Made by a program: the position numbers and the translations under genes. Shown piece by piece: positions 59,257-64,000 of a DNA stretch of 64,000 bases. The notes beneath the pieces were generated by a model. It was not told the DNA's origin. It worked only from the letters and a program-made list of their open reading frames with translations, and did no database searches. The stretch spans positions 62,001-126,000 of the forward strand of contig CADCHQ010000004.1 in NCBI GenBank assembly GCA_902801325.1. The letters are read 5' to 3'. The number at the start of each line of letters is the position of its first letter. The stretch's first letter is position 1. Source of the DNA: an uncultured Bacteroidales bacterium (GTDB lineage Bacteria; Bacteroidota; Bacteroidia; Bacteroidales; Bacteroidaceae).

Positions 59257-60759
59257 ATGAAACGGAAACTGCTTTTTTTGCTCCTCATTGTCTCATTCTC
59301 TCATTGTCTTAATTTCAATTCTGTTTTTGCGCAAACTCAGCCTAAGCGAGAGTTTCGTGGGGCGTGGATTCAATGCGTCAATAACCAGTGGAACGGCATG
59401 GGACGTGACCGCATGCAGCAGACGCTGACCTATCAACTGGATGAGTTGCAAAAGTCAAACATCAACGTAATCCTCTTTCAGGTGCGTGCCGAGGGCGATG
59501 CGCTATATCAGAGCAATCTGGAGCCTTGGAGCCGCTACCTGACGGGCCAGCAAGGACGTGTACCCGACCCAGCATGGGACCCCTTGGCTTGGATGGTGGA
59601 AGAGTGTCACAAACGTGGTATGGAGTTGCATGCTTGGATTAATCCCTTCCGTGCCAAGACGAAGGGAACGCCAGCGCTCACGAGTTCGTACTATATGCAG
59701 CATCCCGATCGTTTCTTCGAGTATGATGGTCTGTGGCTCTTCGACCCAGGTATTCCTGAAAACCGCCAATATATCTGTCAGGTTACGCACGACATCGTGA
59801 GTCGTTATGATGTCGATGGATTGCACATCGACGATTATTTCTATCCCTATCCCGTGGCAGGTCTGCAGATTCCTGATGACCGTTCGTATGCCATGTATGG
59901 CGGAAACATGAACCGCAACGACTGGCGTCGACAGAACGTGAACCTTTTCATCCATGACATGTATCAGACGATACATAAGGCAAAGCCTTGGGTGAAGTTT
60001 GGTGTGTCGCCTTTCGGTATTTATCGCAATCAGAAGAGTGACCCACGTGGCAGTCAGACCAATGGTACGCAGAACTACGACGACCTGTATGCCGATGTGC
60101 TGGAGTGGGTTCGCCAAGGCTGGATTGATTATAATATTCCGCAGGTTTATTGGGAGATAGGCAATCGTGCGGCCGACTATGAGACACTTGTTCGTTGGTG
60201 GAACGACAATGCCCCCCAGCGTCCTCTTATTATCGGACAAGATATCGAACGCACAGTAAAGTATCCTGATACACAGAATCCTCAACAACATCAGGTGTTC
60301 CAGAAGTACAACCTGCAGCGGGCAATGCCTCATGTGGTTGGTTCTTGTCAGTGGTATGCGAAGGCTTGCGTCGATAATCCCTCGAACTACACCACTGTGC
60401 TGCGTCAGTATTATCATCCTTATATGGCTTTGCAACCCGCAATGCCTTGGCTCGACAAGAAAGCTCCAGGCAAGGTGAAGAAGGCAAAGGTGGTTTGGAC
60501 ACAAGACGGGCCTGTACTCTTCTGGACGGCTCCAAAGGCTAAGTCGGAAATGGACCGTGCGACGAAGTATGTCGTCTATCGCTTTGCAAAGGGAGAGAAG
60601 GTGAATGTCAATGACCCGTCGCACATCCTCGCCATTACTTCCGATGCCTTTTATCGCTTGCCTTACAATGGCGGGCACACCCAATACACCTATGTGGTGA
60701 CGGCTCTCGACCGCCTGCAAAACGAATCGAAGGCAGTAAAAAAGAAGGTAAAATTGTAA
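59257..60759 (+). CDS. GHL10-family glycoside hydrolase-like protein
   Basis: Exported protein of about 500 residues. The signal peptide (KRKLLFLLLIVSFSHCLNFNSVFAQ) is followed by the GHL10 (PF02638, DUF187) barrel: KREFRGAWIQCVNNQW, INVILFQVRAEGDALY, GMELHAWINPFRA, VDGLHIDDYFYPYP (acidic pair) and KFGVSPFGIYRN. A fibronectin-type III-like domain follows (about 400-500: TKYVVYRFAKGEKVNVNDP...YTYVVTALDRLQNES). GHL10 proteins are likely glycosidases; some act on peptidoglycan-type glycans. The start is placed at 59257, 26 bases after the -7 box. Confidence 0.88.
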   Translation: MKRKLLFLLLIVSFSHCLNFNSVFAQTQPKREFRGAWIQCVNNQWNGMGRDRMQQTLTYQLDELQKSNINVILFQVRAEGDALYQSNLEPWSRYLTGQQGRVPDPAWDPLAWMVEECHKRGMELHAWINPFRAKTKGTPALTSSYYMQHPDRFFEYDGLWLFDPGIPENRQYICQVTHDIVSRYDVDGLHIDDYFYPYPVAGLQIPDDRSYAMYGGNMNRNDWRRQNVNLFIHDMYQTIHKAKPWVKFGVSPFGIYRNQKSDPRGSQTNGTQNYDDLYADVLEWVRQGWIDYNIPQVYWEIGNRAADYETLVRWWNDNAPQRPLIIGQDIERTVKYPDTQNPQQHQVFQKYNLQRAMPHVVGSCQWYAKACVDNPSNYTTVLRQYYHPYMALQPAMPWLDKKAPGKVKKAKVVWTQDGPVLFWTAPKAKSEMDRATKYVVYRFAKGEKVNVNDPSHILAITSDAFYRLPYNGGHTQYTYVVTALDRLQNESKAVKKKVKL

Positions 60760-60798
60760 TTTTCACTTTTCACTTTTCACTTTTCATTTATTTCCCTC
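60760..60798. repeat. TTTTCAC phrase repeat
   Basis: 'ttttcacttttcacttttcac' three to four times between GHL10 and the UbiA gene. Confidence 0.65.
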
Positions 60799-61824
60799 AT
60801 GCTTATCAAACGTTGGTTATATAATGCGCGCTCTTTTTCTGTGCCTCAGAATCTGATGCCCAGTGTGTTGTCAGTAGTGTTGGCTGTTGGTGTCTCAGGC
60901 TTTAATATATGGCTGGGATTGCTGGCTGTGCTGGGTGCGTGCATGGTACACTTAGGTGGCAATCTGTTGGATGATTATTTCGACTGGCAGGACGAGTTGC
61001 TCGACTATCGTGAGGAACTTCGACAAGAGGGTGAACAAGCTTTCACGGACAAATATCCATATTTGCGTGACGGTTCTACCACGCTATCCCAACTGCGATG
61101 GGCCATAGCTGTATTCTTCGGTATAGCTGCACTTTGTGGTGCCATTATCTGGTGGCAACGCGACTTTGACAAGTGGATTCTTGGCATTGCCATTTTCACG
61201 GCCTTCCTATGCTACTTCTATTCAGCTCCGCCTTTTAAACTGGGCTTCCACGGCTTAGGTGAACTAGTCATCGGCATCTGTTTTGGTCCTTGTCTCGTTT
61301 GTGGCGTTTATCAGTCGGCTTGCGGTGCTTTATACACAAGTGAAAGCGGCTTTGCCTGGCATATTTTGGCATTGGGCTGTGCAATAGGAATGTTTGTTAC
61401 CAACATTCTTTACACTCATTCCTTTGTAGAGCGCCATGTCGATGACGTATCGCATAAGAGCACGTTGGCCGTAATTCTTCGTACCAATGTCGCAGGACTT
61501 ACGGCGTATGCCATTTTCCTCTTTGTTCCATTCTTGCTTGTACTCTTATGTGTGTTTACTGGCTATATTCATTGGGCCTATGCATTCGTGTGTCTGATGT
61601 TGCCGCAAGCCATTTGGTTGATGTGGGCCATGATTAAGTTCGCTCGCAACGAGGAAGTTCCAACAGACCATCCTCATCGTTGGCTTGGTCCGATGGACAA
61701 CTGGGACAAGGTGGAGGAAGGCAATCGTTATTATTTGCTACGCTGGTTCACGATGCGTAATATTAATACGGGTTTCTGTTTTATCTTGGCAGTGGTGAAA
61801 CTAACACTTTATTTCATAGGATGA
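60799..61824 (+). CDS. UbiA-family prenyltransferase (MenA-like)
   Basis: Membrane prenyltransferase of 341 residues with about eight or nine hydrophobic segments. The two Asp-rich motifs are visible: NLLDDYFDWQDE near residue 55 (NxxxDxxxD) and DDVSHKSTLAV near 215 (DxxxKxT type). The long insert EELRQEGEQAFTDKYPYLRDGSTTLS between membrane segments recalls MenA (1,4-dihydroxy-2-naphthoate polyprenyltransferase). The true acceptor is unknown. Its stop overlaps the start of the radical SAM gene by 4 bases (ATGA), so the two are translationally coupled. Confidence 0.85.
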   Translation: MLIKRWLYNARSFSVPQNLMPSVLSVVLAVGVSGFNIWLGLLAVLGACMVHLGGNLLDDYFDWQDELLDYREELRQEGEQAFTDKYPYLRDGSTTLSQLRWAIAVFFGIAALCGAIIWWQRDFDKWILGIAIFTAFLCYFYSAPPFKLGFHGLGELVIGICFGPCLVCGVYQSACGALYTSESGFAWHILALGCAIGMFVTNILYTHSFVERHVDDVSHKSTLAVILRTNVAGLTAYAIFLFVPFLLVLLCVFTGYIHWAYAFVCLMLPQAIWLMWAMIKFARNEEVPTDHPHRWLGPMDNWDKVEEGNRYYLLRWFTMRNINTGFCFILAVVKLTLYFIG

Positions 61825-62786
61825 CACTGGGAAAGCGCATAAAGCAGTTGAGCTATTTGGCAGGGTGGCAGTTTCGCGCACTTATGGGGCGGCGTGCTCC
61901 TTTGCAGTCCGTAAACTTTATTCTCGACCAGTGCAATCTGCGTTGCCGTCATTGTTCGGTTTATGCAATTGCGACACCGCGCATCAAGACGCTTGCTCAG
62001 ATACGCGAAGAACTGGAGTATTGTCATAGCTTAGGTTCGCGCTTCATCGATTTCGAGGGCGGGGAACTCTATCTTTGGAAAGATGAGAGCGTGGAAGGAC
62101 ATACCTACCGTATCAACGATGTTATTGACCTTGCTCACGAGGTAGGTTTTGGGAGTGTAACGATTACAACCAATGCCCAGTTGCCTTTCATTGGTACACA
62201 TGCCGACCAAGTATGGGTCTCTATGGATGGGGTGGGAGAGTGGCACGACGATATTCGAGGAAAGGGAACCTTCCAACGGCTCGATAATAACATCCGCAAT
62301 TATGGAGAATGGCGTAAGAGCGTAGGTGGACAAGCACCACCTGTCTGTGTTAATGTCGTACTGAACAATCGCAATTATCCCTGTTTGGATGAAATAATGG
62401 AATATGTGCGTAGTAATCCGCATATCGATCAGCTATCCGTCAACTTCCACACGCCTTTCAGCGAGACGGAAGAGCTTTTCCTTGAGCCTGAAATTCGTAA
62501 TGCGCTTATAGATAAACTGATTGACTACAAGCGACGTGGCTATCCGATTATGAACAGCCGCTCCGGTTTACGTGCCATGAAGATGCGTGACGGAAAGACT
62601 ATTTGTACTGACCGCTATTGCTGGGTTACAAACTTCATCTTCTCCGATGGCAGTCGTTCGCCCAAGTGTATGGGATATATGCACGGCGTCTGTGACCGCT
62701 GTGGCTTCTCTATGGGAGGTGAGATGTATGCCATGCAACACTTTAAGCCCGACACCTTGTTGAGTGGGCTTAAACTTAGAATGTAG
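61821..62786 (+). CDS. Radical SAM enzyme coupled to UbiA prenyltransferase
   Basis: Protein of 321 residues. The cluster motif is CNLRCRHC (Cys-x3-Cys-x2-Cys) near residue 38, followed by EGGELYL (SAM-binding glycine-type motif), VWVSMDGVGEWHDDIRGKGTF and VNVVLNNRN. The C-terminal region CTDRYCWVTNFIFSDGSRSPKCMGYMHGVCDRCGFS has six cysteines in 43 residues, suggesting an auxiliary iron-sulfur cluster as in SPASM-like or HpnH-like enzymes. The substrate is unknown; overlap with UbiA suggests a prenylated lipid or quinone precursor. Confidence 0.84.
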   Translation: MTLGKRIKQLSYLAGWQFRALMGRRAPLQSVNFILDQCNLRCRHCSVYAIATPRIKTLAQIREELEYCHSLGSRFIDFEGGELYLWKDESVEGHTYRINDVIDLAHEVGFGSVTITTNAQLPFIGTHADQVWVSMDGVGEWHDDIRGKGTFQRLDNNIRNYGEWRKSVGGQAPPVCVNVVLNNRNYPCLDEIMEYVRSNPHIDQLSVNFHTPFSETEELFLEPEIRNALIDKLIDYKRRGYPIMNSRSGLRAMKMRDGKTICTDRYCWVTNFIFSDGSRSPKCMGYMHGVCDRCGFSMGGEMYAMQHFKPDTLLSGLKLRM

Positions 62787-62799
62787 AATAAGATAGCAA

Positions 62800-63420
62800 T
62801 TATTTTTCGAAGACAACGATCGTTGTCCTGAAGCCAAATGCCTGCATGAGGGCAGTCATTTGTTCGCGTCCGTTCTGTTCGGCTAACTTATAGGCATTGC
62901 TTCGAGCCAGTCGGCGCTTCATGCGTCGTTCGGCACGTCGGTACATTTGTTCCCTATCTTTGCCTGACCAAGAACCCGTTTCGTAGAACGTCTTTGTACG
63001 GGCTTCATCGATGAACTTCGTATTGAGTTGCTGAATGCGAGGCAAATGCAGAATGGCCGTATCTCCTTGTATAGTTAGCCAATTATCAGAGAGTTTACTG
63101 AAGTCAACTCCCAGACGAATGGTGCCTTGATAGATGCGGACCAACTCTTCATCGGAAAGGACGAAACGACTGTGTGTGGTATCGATGATTTCTTCCATTT
63201 GCATGCTCAGGAATTCCCATTTGCCAATCTTTCGGATGCTGGTTACCTGAGCAGGAGTGAGATTGATACAGGTATCGGAGACAACGCTTATTGCGATAGG
63301 ACCTTCCTCGCTTTTGATGGCTACGGAAAGCGAGCGCATAGCCATTGCCACAATAATTAGCGTAACGATAGTAACAACCCATCGCCAATGCTTCCATAAG
63401 AAAGGGAAAAACTTTTTCAT
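62800..63420 (-). CDS. DUF4230 domain protein (first copy)
   Basis: Membrane-anchored protein of about 206 residues with one N-terminal segment (HWRWVVTIVTLIIVAMAMRSL) and an extracytoplasmic DUF4230 domain: GKWEFLSMQMEEIIDTTHSRFVLSDEELVRIYQGTIRLGVDFSKLSDNWLTIQGDTAILHLPRIQQLN. Function unknown. I start at 63420; longer starts at 63435 and 63438 fall in a repeat-like stretch. A second DUF4230 gene lies upstream on the same strand. Confidence 0.82.
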   Translation of the reverse strand: MKKFFPFLWKHWRWVVTIVTLIIVAMAMRSLSVAIKSEEGPIAISVVSDTCINLTPAQVTSIRKIGKWEFLSMQMEEIIDTTHSRFVLSDEELVRIYQGTIRLGVDFSKLSDNWLTIQGDTAILHLPRIQQLNTKFIDEARTKTFYETGSWSGKDREQMYRRAERRMKRRLARSNAYKLAEQNGREQMTALMQAFGFRTTIVVFEK

Positions 63421-63445
63421 CAATTGATCACTCATCATTGTTCAT

Positions 63446-63530
63446 TATTGAGGCTTTGCCTCGAGTCTGCTCACGCTTGGCATAGCCGATGCAAGCATCG
63501 CTCTGCTCTCACTCAATCGCAGACTTCATT
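63446..63530. repeat. Hairpin-rich dispersed element, short copy
   Basis: 'ggctttgcctcgagtctgctcacgc', 'catagccgatgcaagcatcgc' and 'ctctcactcaatcgcag' match parts of 30409 and 42553. Between the two DUF4230 genes. Confidence 0.65.
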
Positions 63531-64000
63531 AGCGAAGCGCTTGTATCTTCACCGTGCTTCGTTCATTATCGTATATGTCGCGCAGATCTTCCTCAACAAA
63601 TTCCTTGCGGAAAGTAACCACGATGCGTTCTTCTGTGTATCCCATATCCGCCAATAAAGGGATGAGCAATGAAGCCGCATTCCGTTTGGCAGATTCGATG
63701 ATGCCCATTTTGGGCACAGTACGCAAGACACTGGCAACACCTTGCCGTGTAAAGCTAGTAAGTTCAGCATCCTTGAAGTCACTACGGAGCCAGCTCACAC
63801 GAGTCTTGATGCCTTCGTTGTCCACCTTTGATGAGGTAACCACGATGCGTGGGTCGGGTAGGGTAATGTGCAAGGCATCGCCCACAATCTCAACATCTTT
63901 TTCTCTTATCTGTGAAAAGTCGATGTAGGCTTGCAGGGTAACGTCGATGGGAATGGCAATCTTGCGGTCTCCCAAAGGTAGGTCTTGCTTGAACTTCATG
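63529..64000 (-). CDS. DUF4230 domain protein (second copy), truncated by the window edge
   Basis: C-terminal 157 residues of a DUF4230 protein: GDRKIAIPIDVTLQAYIDFSQIREKDVEIVGDALHITLPDPRIVVTSSKVDNEGIKTRVSWLRSDFKDAEL, ending with helices and RIVVTFRKEFVEEDLRDIYDNE. The frame runs off the right edge, so the start and membrane anchor are missing. It is a paralogue of the 62800-63420 gene. Function unknown. Confidence 0.82.
   Translation of the reverse strand, partial: MKFKQDLPLGDRKIAIPIDVTLQAYIDFSQIREKDVEIVGDALHITLPDPRIVVTSSKVDNEGIKTRVSWLRSDFKDAELTSFTRQGVASVLRTVPKMGIIESAKRNAASLLIPLLADMGYTEERIVVTFRKEFVEEDLRDIYDNERSTVKIQALR

Overview
The window looks like chromosomal DNA of a Bacteroidales bacterium, most likely a Prevotella-type gut commensal. 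The reasons are: many promoters of the Bacteroidetes type (TTTG, about 20 bases, then TAnnTTTG, usually TATCTTTG) a few bases before start codons; almost no Shine-Dalgarno sites; many Bacteroidales-type lipoproteins and secreted glycoside hydrolases with a short C-terminal 'YDLSGR...KG' tail; and family-typical genes (DUF4230, PCMD domain, NspC, a 29-residue mS38-like protein next to RNase G). There are no rRNA genes, no complete insertion sequences, no prophage and no CRISPR array.

Layout. 1-17 kb is a carbohydrate-degradation region: a GH2 enzyme fused to a GH43-like propeller (+, cut by the left edge), then a tight minus-strand operon GH43-CBM6-GH43-CBM6 / GH31 / GH27 / GH84 (gaps 9, 20 and 2 bases), then WalJ-like MBL hydrolase, a small lipoprotein and a GH127 beta-L-arabinofuranosidase 19 bases behind ettA. 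17-34 kb is housekeeping: ettA, dnaB, pheT, yebC, a TSCPD protein, a winged-helix protein, lepA, a Crp/Fnr regulator, an OmpH/Skp-like lipoprotein, pepD and a beta-helix lipoprotein. 35-37 kb holds a strongly base-paired RNA candidate in front of a dockerin-type secreted protein whose 3' half is abruptly AT-rich. 37-48 kb: rlmH, the nadC / C69 peptidase / phosphohexomutase run, nudC, a 5'-nucleotidase / HD / PrsW operon, a PCMD protein, nspC, and a tRNA-Gly, tRNA-Leu, tRNA-Leu cluster. 49-64 kb: a BASS-type transporter, GH25 lysozyme, RNase G with the 29-residue basic protein, mutY, uvrA, a membrane LytTR regulator divergent from a small membrane protein, a GHL10 protein, UbiA prenyltransferase overlapping a radical SAM gene, and two DUF4230 genes.

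The most unusual property is the density of dispersed short repeats. (1) GC-rich palindromes, mostly in head-to-head pairs like REPINs, sit between co-directional genes and also inside coding sequences (uvrA, nspC, two signal-peptide regions, the ends of nadC and the transporter). (2) An element with terminal inverted repeats ends in a promoter -33 box and precedes dnaB, pheT and, in diverged form with covarying ends, lepA; 44-base tandem repeats carrying extra -7 boxes precede the dnaB copy. (3) Arrays of 55- and 66-base repeats with a TGTACA palindrome face each other across an AT-rich core at 25.7-26.6 kb. (4) CCTAAGG/CCTAGG clusters follow five genes. (5) A larger hairpin-rich element recurs at 30.4, 42.6 and 63.4 kb. 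(6) Short AT-rich phrase repeats occur between genes and have entered reading frames. Start positions below were moved inward from the longest reading frame where a promoter box or signal peptide showed the true start.
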